A DNA stretch of 64,000 bases from Hymenobacter lapidarius (GCF_001816145.1 NZ_MDZB01000089.1:1-64000), one strand, 5' to 3'; numbered from the stretch's first letter, positions 17,925 through 26,604 are shown. Notes: generated from the letters alone by a model not told the origin. Numbers and translations are program-made.

Positions 17925-18692
17925 TTAAATGATAGGGGTGTACTGATTTAAGTCCCAGGTGCCGAGCTTCTTTTCCAGGTCCGTCACCTTGCTCAGGTAC
18001 AGCTCGAAGCCGCCCTGCCCGAATTTCTGGTGCTCAATCTTCTCGAATTCCTCGCCCATCGAGTCGTACTCGTGGCGCGATACCAGCTGGTGCAGGGCGG
18101 GGTACAGCTCCGTGTCCTCGCGGGCCTCGTGGGGCGTGTACATGCGGTAGAACTGCCGCATATCGGCCACCACCTGCTGCTGGTCAGCTTTCGAGAGCCG
18201 GGGCGCTTTCAGGGCCAGCAGCATGCGGCTGGTGAGGATGCGCCCCCGGTCGTGCTGCACTTGCAGGGTGTTGACCAGCTCAGTCATCTTGCCCGCTTTG
18301 AGAAAGCGGGCAAACAGGTGCTGCTCCTCGATGCGCTCGTGGTAGTCTTCCACGAACTCGCGGATGATGCCGGCCGATTGCGCGGCCACGTCGCGGTCCA
18401 GCTCCTGGCCGCCGGTCACCCGGTCGGCCATCGTGTCGTACATTATCAGCACGCGCTTGAGCAGGCCGTGCTCGCGCATCAGGTCCTCGTTGGCGGATAC
18501 GTCTTCGCCGCCCTCCTTTTCGCCGCCGGCTTTCCCCGGCTCCTGCGCCGCTGCGCCGGCCGTCTGGCCGGCGTTGTCAGCGCAGCCGAGCAGGCTCAAC
18601 GAGGAGCCGACCACGGCGGCCCCGAGCAGCAGCCCGCTTTGGGTAATAAACTGGCGGCGGTCGGCCCCGGCGGGCCCGGCAGAATCGTTCAT
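17925..18692 (-). CDS. Hemerythrin-domain exported protein
   Basis: A 255-residue protein whose N-terminus has a Tat/lipoprotein-type signal (ADRRQFITQSGLLLGAAVVG, then LSLLGCADN). Residues about 70-240 form a four-helix hemerythrin-like bundle. The iron-ligand pattern is visible as MREHGLLKRVL, EDYHERIEEQHLF, QVQHDRGRIL and YTPHEAREDTELYP. A cysteine-anchored or Tat-exported hemerythrin fits periplasmic oxygen, NO or iron handling. It starts the operon that continues into DoxX and chrA. The start at 18692 is the ATG directly before the signal; a longer frame to 18713 adds only seven residues. Confidence 0.85.
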   Translation of the reverse strand: MNDSAGPAGADRRQFITQSGLLLGAAVVGSSLSLLGCADNAGQTAGAAAQEPGKAGGEKEGGEDVSANEDLMREHGLLKRVLIMYDTMADRVTGGQELDRDVAAQSAGIIREFVEDYHERIEEQHLFARFLKAGKMTELVNTLQVQHDRGRILTSRMLLALKAPRLSKADQQQVVADMRQFYRMYTPHEAREDTELYPALHQLVSRHEYDSMGEEFEKIEHQKFGQGGFELYLSKVTDLEKKLGTWDLNQYTPII

Positions 18693-18819
18693 GGCGCTTG
18701 CTTTAGTAGGCACGGGCCGCCGGAAACGCTTTCCAGGCCCAGGTTTGGCCTAATAAACGGTACAATTGGCCCAGTTGTTTACGCGTTTTCTGGTACTATT
18801 GTGCCTATTTAGGGTAAAA

Positions 18820-19638
18820 TCAGGAAATGCTTTGCCGGTACTCGCCGGGCGACTGCCCGGTCTGTTTCCGGTAAAACTTACTGAAGTACGACGGGTCTTC
18901 AAAACCCAGGTCGCCGGCAATCTGCGCCACGGTGTTCGCGGTGAACAGCAGCTGGCGCTTGGCTTCGCGCACCAGACGCCGGGCAATAATCTGGCTGGCC
19001 GGCTGGCCCAGCGCCTGCTGACACTGCAAATTCAGGTACCGGGCAGTAATGTGCAGCTGGTCAGCATACTGCTTCACTAGGTGCTGACGCCGGTAGTTTT
19101 CCTCCACGCATTGCTTATAGGCCTGTACCAGAGGGGGGAGCTGATGGCTGCGGACCTGAGGGTTGGGTTGCCCCCGCCAGAGCTGCACCAGCAGCAGGTG
19201 CAGGTACGCGGCCAGCGCCGCGGCAACGTGGGGCGCGTCGGGCTGCTGGTACTCGCGCTCCATCAACTTCCACACGGCCCGCGCGTCGGTGGCCGGGGCC
19301 AGCGTCAGGGTGGCGGGCAGCTCGTCCAGGGCCACCGGGGCCGGGTGCTGCTCCAGGAATTCTTCCTTCACCATGAGCACGTAGCCACGGGGCACCTCGC
19401 TCAGCTCCCAGTGGTGCACCTGCCCCGGACAAATCAGGTAGTAGGTATGCGGCGCGACAGGATAGCGCTGGAAGTCGATGTAGTGCCAGCCCGCGCCCTC
19501 GGTCAGATAAATCAGCTCGTAGTAGCGCTTGTGGCCGTGCGGGCGGGTGGTTTTGATGACCTCCTTCATGCGCGTCAGGCGCACGGCCAGGCCGGGCAGA
19601 AACTTGTCTTTGACAGGAATGGCTGGCGGGTGGGGCAT
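18820..19638 (-). CDS. AraC-family transcriptional regulator
   Basis: A 272-residue protein. Residues about 15-160 resemble an AraC N-terminal cupin ligand-binding domain (RPHGHKRYYELIYLTEGAGW, then YPVAPHTYYLICPGQVHHWE). Residues about 175-270 are the double helix-turn-helix (QYADQLHITARYLNLQCQQA and TVAQIAGDLGFEDPSYFSKF, FYRKQTGQSPGEYRQS), the canonical AraC C-terminus. The ATG at 19638 is preferred over a TTG at 19644. It ends 127 bases upstream of the hemerythrin start in the same direction, so it could regulate or be co-transcribed with the hemerythrin-DoxX-chrA genes. Its ligand is not known. A Tn3-type transposon is inserted 89 bases upstream of its start, possibly separating it from its original promoter. 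Confidence 0.85.
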   Translation of the reverse strand: MPHPPAIPVKDKFLPGLAVRLTRMKEVIKTTRPHGHKRYYELIYLTEGAGWHYIDFQRYPVAPHTYYLICPGQVHHWELSEVPRGYVLMVKEEFLEQHPAPVALDELPATLTLAPATDARAVWKLMEREYQQPDAPHVAAALAAYLHLLLVQLWRGQPNPQVRSHQLPPLVQAYKQCVEENYRRQHLVKQYADQLHITARYLNLQCQQALGQPASQIIARRLVREAKRQLLFTANTVAQIAGDLGFEDPSYFSKFYRKQTGQSPGEYRQSIS

Positions 19639-19727
19639 GCGCAACAGAACAGGTACAACTATGGACAGGGCGGCCCGAAATTAACAGATTACGAGCCGGT
19701 CTCCGAAGCAACTTTCACCCTGTAATG

Positions 19728-19765
19728 GGGGTCGCACAATAGTAGGAACGGAAAACAACGGTAGG
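19728..19765 (+). repeat. Left terminal inverted repeat of the Tn3-family transposon
   Basis: 38-bp end starting GGGGTCGCACAATAGTAGG, matched by the complement at 26487-26524. Similarity between the two ends continues to about 19837 with scattered differences. Confidence 0.9.
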
Positions 19766-20039
19766 GCTGGGTGGTCGACCGGGTTTGGGTTCACCTGAAT
19801 CCGTGGCGGGCGAGGCGTCTCAGAATACGACCGTCTTTCGAGCTTTTGGCCCAACGGTGCAACGGGCCGCGGCCTACCGTAAACAACTGCTGGAGCGGGT
19901 GGTCACCCAAAATCCCCGTGCAGCCTTTTTAGCCGGGATAAACACGGCCTGCTTGGTGACCCCCAACGCCTCCCCAGAACTACAGTTCCTACCCCAGCGG
20001 GCGGCCGAGACTTCTCGTCGCGAAGTCTTCATTTATTAG

Positions 20040-20334
20040 GGGTATGCACCACTAAACAATGCCTGTATTGCCTGTTTACCTCCTCATCAAGGAATTTATA
20101 CTACAAATTATATGAATTGTTAATGTCTCGAAATTAACATTAATGTCCTTTTGACTAAGAGGAACATGTTCAAGATTTGTAATATCAAACAACGCTTGAA
20201 ATTACTTTTATTAGAAAACAAAAGACTGTGGCTACCCATGTAATATGATCTAAAAATATTTATAATATTTCAGCATTACTGCTTTAGCCAACACTTTTGT
20301 CAGAGCGATTTTTCATTTACACTCTTTCTTTTTA
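20040..20334. promoter_or_regulatory. AT-rich leader of the transposon cargo genes
   Basis: About 295 bases of much lower GC content than the flanks, without a gene. It must contain the promoter of the lipoprotein gene. A TTTTG at about 20298 and a TACACTCTTT-like segment near 20320 are a weak fit to the Bacteroidota -33/-7 pattern. A composition break with the GC-rich terminal repeat is obvious at about 20035. Confidence 0.4.
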
Positions 20335-22077
20335 ATGAAAACAAACTTCTCTATTACCAAACTAGCCTTTATTGGGCTATTAGCGTTGGGCGCTAGCGGA
20401 ATTTTAAGCTGTACAAAAGATTTAAACGTCGAGCCAGAAAGCAAGGCCTCACCCCACACTTCCGAAGTTGTTAAAACAGAAAACTTAACACTGATCCAAG
20501 AGCTTTATCACAGCCAAAAGTGGCAAGGGCGATTAACAACCAATCTTCAAGACACTTTAGCCCTACATAGAACGCCGAAATGGCAAGCCGCGTACAGCAA
20601 GGCCCAGGGGGATACTATAGTTTACGTTTACGTGCCATTAGAAGCAGCCTTTAAGTCCAAGAAAACTGGAATAAACAATAAGAAAACACGCTTGGTAGGC
20701 ACGCGTGATTTTTTGATAGCAACAACTAATGGGGCGAGGACGGAATTGCACTGGGCTAGCTACATAGAATCAGCTAACAAAAAAAATACTACCCCCCCAG
20801 CTGTTGGCCCTAACATACTCTTTACAGGAAAACTTATATTACGCAAGGCAGTCGTTGGCCGCATTCAACAGGTTGACTATGTAAATGGCATTGCATTGCC
20901 AAATCGCTACAAAAACAAACCAGGCAAAACGCCGTCTGCTGGCAACCGAGAAGTTTGTGAAGACGTTTGGACTTGTTATTGGCAAACAAATAATTGCAGA
21001 GGAGGCCATGATATTGTAACCTCACACGGCATAAGTGGTTGCGATTATCCAACTCAGGAATACGCTTGCAGTGGTTGGTTTCAGTTTTCAACCACTAGAG
21101 AACAGCGCTGCTATGACGATGGCTCTGACTATCCTATTTTTCCTCCTTTACCAGATCCGCAAGATCCACAAATACCCGGAGGCCCCACCGGAGGAGAGCC
21201 AGACCCCACGTCTACGGTCAGTGTGGAACAAAATGCCGATTATCTTACCCAACACGACGCAGCGCTTTATGGACCATGTCCTTACACAACGTTTTCATGG
21301 GGAACGCAAATCCAGTTCAAGCCTCCAACATCGGTTATCGATAAGTTAACCCGATTGAGCTATACTCCCGGTGTCCAGTTGGGCCCAGTGGCTGTGGATT
21401 GGCTTTATTATGTACAGCAAATTTCTAATGCAAAAGGCTCATTGATCAATCTTGACTATCATCAAGTTTTGTTTTCTTCCCTGCCCATAACTAACGGCCG
21501 TCAAATGACAACTGGGGAATTTAGGGATTACTTGCGCCTTCACTTGACTGATTTGTCAGGGACTTCCTTTACTCCTCATGACGGAACAGGTGAGAACGAA
21601 GCCAATTTGTGGGCAAACTCGCCTGTGGGCTCCATCATCAAGATTGGAATTCCGGGGGACCGTGGTTCTGTAATTACTAGTGATTATTATACGAGCCCGG
21701 ATCTTAGCACCTGGACTTTCACTACCATTCACGACCCCTACGTGGGCGACCACCCTGTTTCGGGCACCCGTAAGTTCGGCGTGGAGGCTTTAGGCAATGG
21801 CTATATCTTTTTCATACAGGGAACTGACAGACTTACTGGAAACCTTGACAATGCGCTGGGTTATTTGACAGATATTCAGGGGGGAGGAGTGAACGGACTT
21901 CAATTTAAAGCAAGTGATCAATTATGGCAAAAAGTGATCGGAAACGTAAAAACACTTTTAAATAATCAAAGCATTAGTACCACTACGGTCGCCCCTGTTA
22001 TGCTGCGCCCCGATTATGATAAAATTAAAGCTGCTTTAGATGACGGCAAACCCCTGTCAACCGTATTGTGTCCTTGA
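20335..22077 (+). CDS. Large secreted lipoprotein, transposon cargo, unknown function (candidate toxin)
   Basis: A 580-residue protein starting with a lipoprotein signal (ITKLAFIGLLALGASGILSC, lipobox GILSC). Residues about 20-190 are a possible prodomain. A Cys-rich middle (about 205-265: CEDVWTCYWQTNNC, then CSGWFQF and QRCYDD) is followed by a Pro/Gly linker (about 270-300: PPLPDPQDPQIPGGPTGGEP), and the C-terminal half forms a separate domain with DHPVSGTRKFGVEALGNGYI and FFIQGTDRL. I recognise no enzyme family. Codon use and base composition are far more AT-rich than the transposase genes, so it was acquired from another genome. The modular lipoprotein-linker-C-terminal-domain design, followed 21 bases later by a small membrane protein, resembles surface toxin/immunity pairs of Bacteroidota (inference). 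Confidence 0.7.
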   Translation: MKTNFSITKLAFIGLLALGASGILSCTKDLNVEPESKASPHTSEVVKTENLTLIQELYHSQKWQGRLTTNLQDTLALHRTPKWQAAYSKAQGDTIVYVYVPLEAAFKSKKTGINNKKTRLVGTRDFLIATTNGARTELHWASYIESANKKNTTPPAVGPNILFTGKLILRKAVVGRIQQVDYVNGIALPNRYKNKPGKTPSAGNREVCEDVWTCYWQTNNCRGGHDIVTSHGISGCDYPTQEYACSGWFQFSTTREQRCYDDGSDYPIFPPLPDPQDPQIPGGPTGGEPDPTSTVSVEQNADYLTQHDAALYGPCPYTTFSWGTQIQFKPPTSVIDKLTRLSYTPGVQLGPVAVDWLYYVQQISNAKGSLINLDYHQVLFSSLPITNGRQMTTGEFRDYLRLHLTDLSGTSFTPHDGTGENEANLWANSPVGSIIKIGIPGDRGSVITSDYYTSPDLSTWTFTTIHDPYVGDHPVSGTRKFGVEALGNGYIFFIQGTDRLTGNLDNALGYLTDIQGGGVNGLQFKASDQLWQKVIGNVKTLLNNQSISTTTVAPVMLRPDYDKIKAALDDGKPLSTVLCP

Positions 22078-22098
22078 GCGTATTGCACATCTTTGCCA

Positions 22099-22497
22099 AT
22101 GAAAACTTTGAAGACGCTACTCGCCCTGGTTACTGCATTGGTCGCAACGTCCCTACTACTAAGCCTCACAACCACTTTGGGAATTGGATCAATGTTCATT
22201 TATACGTTTTGTATTATAGTACTCTTTGGCTGGTACGTGTATTTACCTTTTGTTTTTCTGCACAATTGGTTGTTTCTCTGTCTCAATCGCCTTAGCTGGG
22301 CATTATCGGTACTTATTGGCAGCGGACTGGCATCCATAATTTTCATTATTTTGGTCGCTACACCTTTTACAATTGTTACTGAAATGCCGACTTTTAGTGC
22401 TTCTCAGGCCTACGACGCAATGAGCTTTGCTTTCGGTGGTGGCTTGTACGGGCTCTTTTATTGGAAATGGGTAGCTAGCAAAAAAATTGTCGCATGA
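22099..22497 (+). CDS. Small four-helix membrane protein, candidate immunity protein
   Basis: A 132-residue protein with about four hydrophobic segments: LLALVTALVATSLLLSLTTT, IYTFCIIVLFGWYVYLPFVF, SVLIGSGLASIIFIILVATP and a C-terminal FAFGGGLYGLFYWKW. No recognised domain. It starts 21 bases after the stop of the lipoprotein gene and shares its low GC content, so the two were probably acquired together and are co-transcribed. A small polytopic partner next to a secreted multidomain protein is common for membrane-located immunity proteins, but this role is inference. The ATG at 22099 is chosen because it opens the first helix after a short basic stretch (MKTLKT). Confidence 0.65.
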   Translation: MKTLKTLLALVTALVATSLLLSLTTTLGIGSMFIYTFCIIVLFGWYVYLPFVFLHNWLFLCLNRLSWALSVLIGSGLASIIFIILVATPFTIVTEMPTFSASQAYDAMSFAFGGGLYGLFYWKWVASKKIVA

Positions 22498-22531
22498 ACC
22501 GGAAGCTAGCTCCGACGACTCGTTGGATGTA

Positions 22532-22644
22532 TGAGGTGGTCTAGCAATGCCGGACAGAAGAAGGACGTATATTTCTTCTGTGATGACAGCCAAAAAGAAC
22601 GGGGCGTCGCCCGACCAACGGCGCAAATACGACGAGGCGTTTAA
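22532..22644 (+). mobile_element. IS3-family left-end remnant with start of orfA, cut by a Tn3-type repeat
   Basis: Begins TGAGGTGGTCTAGCAATGCC, closely matching the left end of the IS3 element at 48941. An orfA start at 22583 reads MTAKKNGASPDQRRKYDEAF, as IS3-type OrfA proteins do, and stops being homologous exactly where the Tn3-type repeat begins at 22645. The remainder of the IS is absent from the window. Confidence 0.75.
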
Positions 22645-22682
22645 GGGGTCTCACTAGAGTAGGAACAGAAAACCCCGCTAAG
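22645..22682 (+). repeat. Internal Tn3-type 38-bp inverted repeat next to tnpA
   Basis: GGGGTCTCACTAGAGTAGG and onward to GCTAAG is a Tn3-type end adjoining the tnpA stop codon. It differs from the outer ends at about ten positions but closely matches, inverted, the orphan end at 26570-26598. It is probably the original tnpA-side terminus of an ancestral transposon. Confidence 0.8.
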
Positions 22683-25600
22683 GAATTTGAGCCAGGTGCT
22701 CTTCCCAAGCAGTGGGGTTGCGCAAGGGACGTAGCTCCCCGGCGGCAATGCGCTCCGGCAGGGTAAAATCGTAGCGCCCCAGCATGTTGATGTGCTCGTG
22801 CAGCAAGGGCGAGAGCCGGGCCACGTCGCCCGGCTCCGGGGCTCCTTCCGTGGCCTGGTGCTCTTGCAAGGCTTGTTGCAGGTACCGGGTGTTCCATAGC
22901 ACCAGGGCGTTGACGACCAGGCCCAAGGCGCCCAGCTGGTCTTCCATGCCCTCGCGGTAGCGTTGGCGCAGTTCGCCCTTCTTGCCGTGGAAGACGGCCC
23001 GGGCCACGGCGTGCCGCCCCTCGCCCCGGTTGAGTTGCACCAGGATGCGCCGCCGGTAGGCCTCGTCCTGCACGTAAGTCAACAGGTAGAGCGTTTTCTC
23101 CACCCGGCCCAGCTCCGCGACGGCCCGGCCTAAACCCGAGAGGGAGCCTGACCGCTGGAGCGTGCGCATCACGGCCGTGGCCTTGACTTTGCCGAGTTTG
23201 AGCGACCCGGCCAGGCGCAGCATGTCGTCCCAGTGGTCGTGAATCAGCCGGGCGTTGACCACGTGGCGGCCCAACTCGTTGAGGGGGCCGTAATCGTCCT
23301 GCTTTTCCAAGCGCCAGAAACGCTGGTCGGCTAGGTCCGCCAGGCGGGGGCTGAAGCGGTAGCCCAGCAGCGCAAACAAGCCGAACACCACTTCGCTGAA
23401 GCCGTGGGTGTCGGTCATGATTTCGCGCGGGTCCAGGCGCGTTTGCTGTTCCAGGAGCCCGGCCAGTAGGAACAGCGAGTCGCGCAGGGTGCCGGGAATC
23501 ACGATGCCGTGAAAGCCCGAGAACTGGTCGCTGGTGAAGTTGTAGTAGGTGATGCCGCGCTCGGCCGCGTAGTATTTGCGGTTCCAACCCGCGTGAATCG
23601 TGCGCACGGGCACCACGAAGCGCATGCCATCGGCCGAGGCGACTTCCCCGCCACCCCAGGCCTGGGCCAAGGGCAGGTGGGCCTGCGCGTCGACCAACCG
23701 GGCGTTGGCGGCCGTGAGCGTTTCCACGCGCAGGTAGTTGTGCTGCACCCAGACCAAGTGCGGCAGCGTCAGGGCCGGCACCTCGGGCCGGGCGACGCTT
23801 TTCAGGCCGATGTTGCAGGCCTGCGCCAGCAGGACCGCGCAGAGGCTCAGCGGCAGGTCGGCTGCGGCCGGCTGCCCGTCGGCCAGGTGCGTGAAGGCCC
23901 CGGTAAAGTCGGTGAAGGCCGCCACTTCCAGCAGCAGGGCCGCCAGCTCGACGGGCGGCAGGCGGGCACTGAGTTGCTGGCGCAGGTGCGCCAGGCCAGC
24001 CGATTCGGCTTGCGCGGCCAGGGGGGTAAGCACGATGTAGGGCTGCCCCTCTTCTTCCAGCACCTGCAAGGCGGTGTTGTCGGCCAGGTTCGCACTCACT
24101 TCCTGGTAAGCGGCGCGCAGTTGCTGCCGGAGGCGGCCCAGTTCCACGGCCGGGTCGGTGGAGCGGTCCAGGGCGCGGGCCACGGCCTCGCGGGCGGCTT
24201 CCCAGGCCTCGCCGCGCAGCAATTCGGCCCGCGGGTCCCCGTACCGCTCACTGGTGGGCGCAAAGACCTCGCGGCGGCGCAGGGCCTGGTGCAGCCGGTC
24301 GAGTACGCACAGCGTGTAGGCTGGCGGATTCACCTGGCCTTTGGCCGGAAACACCCGCCGCGCCCAGCTTTTGGGCACCACCGCATGCGGGGCCTTCGCC
24401 CACTTGGGCCGGCCCCGGCCACCGGCCTCCTGGGTTCGCAGAAAGTGCCAGGCATCGAGTAGCGGTTTGGCCGACGGGGTGCCCTCCAGGAAAATGCCTT
24501 CCAGCAGGGCCGGCAGAAAGCGCCGAACCGAGGCGTAGCTGCCGCTGAGCACTTGCAGGGCGGGGTCCTCGTCGCTGGCCAGGTTTTGTACTACTTCAGC
24601 GGCTGCCCGCAACTGGCTTTCGCCTACCGCCTCCAGCACCTGCTGGCGAAGCGTGGCCGCCGGCACTTCCTCGTCGAGCAGGATGCGCACGGCCTGCTGC
24701 AAGACCAGCGCCGCTGCGTCCAGGTCTTTGAGCGTGCGCAGCCGCTCGCGCCGGCGCCGGGTTTCCCCGCGCAGGGCCAGCGTGCTCATCAGGTTGTCGA
24801 ACAGGTCGAGCACGTCGTCGGTGGCCGTGCGCTCCAGGGTTTGCACAAACACCAACAGGGTGGCGTGGCGGCGCTCCTCGCCCAGGCGTCCCAGCGGCTG
24901 GGCCCAGGCCAGCTGGGCGTGCCGGGCCAGGCGCGCCAACCGCGCTTCCGGCAAGTCCTGCACGGGCACCGCGCCCACGCCCACTGCCCGAATCTGGTCC
25001 AGGCGGCGCAGGGCGGCCACCAGGGCCGGGGCCGACACGCGGGTGGGCGGGGTGCGCAACATCTCCAACGGCGTCAGCCGCTCCCCGGGCGAGGCAACCA
25101 GCAGGGCATCCAGCCGGTCGCGCTGCCCGCCGCTGAGGCGCGCCTGCAGCTGGTGGTAGAGCGCCCGGCCGGTGCGCTCGCGCACCCGCGCAATCAGCCG
25201 GGCCAGCAGCGAGACGCCCGGCAACACCACGCGCTGGGCCACCAGGTGCGCGGTCGCCAGGTCAAACAGCACGCCGGGCCGTACGGTGCTCGTGCTCACC
25301 TGGGCGTAGAGCCAACGGGTCAACCGGAAAGCCTGCCGGCCCTCAAAAACCCGGTAGTCCAAATAAACGACCAGCTGCGCCTGGTGGTCGTAAATCGTGT
25401 TGGGCCGGGTGTAGCGCGTATGCCAGTCGTCAACCGGCACCTGCAACTGGGCGGCCAGCGTACGCACGACCACGGCCGGCACCTGGGTGGGTGCTGGCAG
25501 AAAGGTGCCCAGAAACCGCAGCGTGCAAAGCTGCACCGCGCAGCCGAGCCGGGTGTGCGGCAGGCGGCAAGGCGCCAGAAACTGGACATCCGCCGGACTC

Positions 25601-25695
25601 AGGTAAAAGAAGCGGGCGAGCTGCTCCGGGCTGGGGTCGGCGTGGTAGCGCCCGTAGCGGGCCGCTTGCTCGTCGCTGAGAAATTCGACCGGCAT
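22678..25695 (-). CDS. tnpA: Tn3-family transposase
   Basis: A 1005-residue transposase of normal Tn3 length with no interruption. The N-terminal DNA-binding part starts MPVEFLSDEQAARYGRYHAD (a DUF4158-type region). The C-terminal DDE catalytic region contains VASADGMRFVVPVRTIHAGW with the first Asp, REIMTDTHGFSEVVFGLFAL with the second Asp and LVVNALVLWNTRYLQQAL near the end. It ends inside an internal 38-bp terminal repeat, as in canonical Tn3 transposons where tnpA runs up to the end. It lies four bases downstream of tnpR in the same direction. It is the only apparently intact Tn3 transposase here and may mobilise the miniature element at 38936-39197, whose ends resemble the outer repeats. 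Confidence 0.93.
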   Translation of the reverse strand: MPVEFLSDEQAARYGRYHADPSPEQLARFFYLSPADVQFLAPCRLPHTRLGCAVQLCTLRFLGTFLPAPTQVPAVVVRTLAAQLQVPVDDWHTRYTRPNTIYDHQAQLVVYLDYRVFEGRQAFRLTRWLYAQVSTSTVRPGVLFDLATAHLVAQRVVLPGVSLLARLIARVRERTGRALYHQLQARLSGGQRDRLDALLVASPGERLTPLEMLRTPPTRVSAPALVAALRRLDQIRAVGVGAVPVQDLPEARLARLARHAQLAWAQPLGRLGEERRHATLLVFVQTLERTATDDVLDLFDNLMSTLALRGETRRRRERLRTLKDLDAAALVLQQAVRILLDEEVPAATLRQQVLEAVGESQLRAAAEVVQNLASDEDPALQVLSGSYASVRRFLPALLEGIFLEGTPSAKPLLDAWHFLRTQEAGGRGRPKWAKAPHAVVPKSWARRVFPAKGQVNPPAYTLCVLDRLHQALRRREVFAPTSERYGDPRAELLRGEAWEAAREAVARALDRSTDPAVELGRLRQQLRAAYQEVSANLADNTALQVLEEEGQPYIVLTPLAAQAESAGLAHLRQQLSARLPPVELAALLLEVAAFTDFTGAFTHLADGQPAAADLPLSLCAVLLAQACNIGLKSVARPEVPALTLPHLVWVQHNYLRVETLTAANARLVDAQAHLPLAQAWGGGEVASADGMRFVVPVRTIHAGWNRKYYAAERGITYYNFTSDQFSGFHGIVIPGTLRDSLFLLAGLLEQQTRLDPREIMTDTHGFSEVVFGLFALLGYRFSPRLADLADQRFWRLEKQDDYGPLNELGRHVVNARLIHDHWDDMLRLAGSLKLGKVKATAVMRTLQRSGSLSGLGRAVAELGRVEKTLYLLTYVQDEAYRRRILVQLNRGEGRHAVARAVFHGKKGELRQRYREGMEDQLGALGLVVNALVLWNTRYLQQALQEHQATEGAPEPGDVARLSPLLHEHINMLGRYDFTLPERIAAGELRPLRNPTAWEEHLAQIP

Positions 25696-25698
25696 CGG

Positions 25699-26292
25699 CT
25701 AGGGCTGCTGGACACCCGGGTTACCGGTCGGTACGCCCAGGTGGGCGAGGTAACGGTAAATCGTGGCGCGTCCCACGCCCAGCAGTTGGCCGATTTCGGC
25801 CACGGTTTTGTCTTGCTGCAGGTAGAGCGTTTTGGCGGCCTGGGCTTTGGAGAGTGCTTCTTTCGACAAGCCTTTTGGCCGGCCGCCCTGCCGGCCCCGC
25901 GCCCGCGCTGCCGTGAGCCCGGCCTTGGTGCGCTCGCGGATGATGTCGCGCTCAAACTCGGCCAGCGAGGCGAACAGGTTAAACATGAGCCGGCCCTGGG
26001 CCGTGGTCGTGTCCAGGTGGTCGTGCAGGCTCACGAAGTGGATGCCCTTCTCCTGAAAGCCGGTGACCAGCATCACCAAGTCTTTGAGCGAACGGCCCAG
26101 CCGGTCAAGTTTCCAGACCACGAGCGTATCGCCGGTGCGCAGCCGGGTCAGCAGCAGCAGCAGCAGCGGCCGGTCCTTGGAGGAGGAGGCTTTTTCCTGG
26201 ATGATGTCCGTGCAGCCGGCCGCCTGCAAGGCATCGACTTGTAAATGCAGCTGCTGGTCTTGCGTGCTGACGCGGGCGTAACCGACTTTCAT
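25699..26292 (-). CDS. tnpR: Serine resolvase/invertase of the Tn3-family transposon
   Basis: A 197-residue serine recombinase. The catalytic Ser is in GYARVSTQDQ (residue about 10), with RTGDTLVVWKLDRLGRSLKD carrying the conserved arginines and RLMFNLFASLAEFERDIIRE leading into helix E. The C-terminal helix-turn-helix is at about residues 155-190 (VAEIGQLLGVGRATIYRYLA). It resolves cointegrates formed during replicative transposition at a res site, which should lie between its start and the right end of the transposon. The ATG at 26292 opens the standard MKVGYARVST N-terminus. Confidence 0.93.
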   Translation of the reverse strand: MKVGYARVSTQDQQLHLQVDALQAAGCTDIIQEKASSSKDRPLLLLLLTRLRTGDTLVVWKLDRLGRSLKDLVMLVTGFQEKGIHFVSLHDHLDTTTAQGRLMFNLFASLAEFERDIIRERTKAGLTAARARGRQGGRPKGLSKEALSKAQAAKTLYLQQDKTVAEIGQLLGVGRATIYRYLAHLGVPTGNPGVQQP

Positions 26293-26486
26293 GCGTTTTT
26301 GTCTTATAAAGTCACGGCGGCGAAGATACGCGAACGTAGTTTCGTGAGACTGACGAATAAGACATTTTTCTCAGCCATTCATCCGACCTTTCCACTAGGA
26401 CTTGGTGTCGCGTGGAAACGGTCGTTTTGCGAGACGCCTCGCCCGCCACGGATTCAGGCGGACCCAAACCCGGTCGACCGGCACTC
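26293..26486. promoter_or_regulatory. res-like interval between tnpR and the right terminal repeat
   Basis: A gene-free region of about 190 bases upstream of tnpR, the normal place of the resolution site. It includes an AT-rich segment near the tnpR start and repeated short elements such as CGAACGTAGTTTCGTGAGACTG. Individual resolvase subsites could not be delimited by eye. The part from about 26415 belongs to the extended terminal inverted repeat. Confidence 0.5.
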
Positions 26487-26524
26487 CCTACCGTTGTTTT
26501 CCGTTCCTACTATTGTGCGACCCC
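26487..26524 (-). repeat. Right terminal inverted repeat of the Tn3-family transposon
   Basis: Inverted copy of 19728-19765, ending ATTGTGCGACCCC, and followed directly by the target duplication TAATG. Confidence 0.9.
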
Positions 26525-26569
26525 TAATGGGCTGCTACCTCTATGATAGTATTACATATATCACATACT

Positions 26570-26598
26570 CTTAGCGGGAATTTCTGTTCCTACTCTCG
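26570..26598 (-). repeat. Orphan Tn3-type end, outermost bases lost
   Basis: CTTAGCGGGAATTTCTGTTC and following bases match the inner 29 bases of the repeat at 22645-22682 in inverted orientation. The expected outer GAGACCCC is replaced by ATGATTGC, where the IS110 element appears to begin. It therefore looks like an older Tn3 end interrupted by IS110. Confidence 0.6.
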
Positions 26599-26604
26599 TA
26601 TGAT

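Larger units (their letters stand above)
19728..26524. mobile_element. Complete Tn3-family transposon with target-site duplication and cargo
   Basis: Ends begin GGGGTCGCACAATAGTAGG at 19728 and, inverted, end at 26524. The inverted repeats are identical over about 38 bases and remain similar for roughly 110 bases. A 5-bp duplication TAATG flanks it (19723-19727 and 26525-26529), the size expected of Tn3 transposition. It carries tnpA, tnpR and a res-like interval at the right, and a low-GC cargo region with two genes at the left. An IS3 end and a second Tn3-type repeat lie between cargo and tnpA, showing stepwise assembly. Confidence 0.9.

Noticed and set aside
19785-20039. 84-codon frame inside the left end of the Tn3-type transposon
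   Set aside because: Starts within the terminal inverted repeat with a weak start codon; the sequence matches no family. It may be a gene remnant but is not supported.
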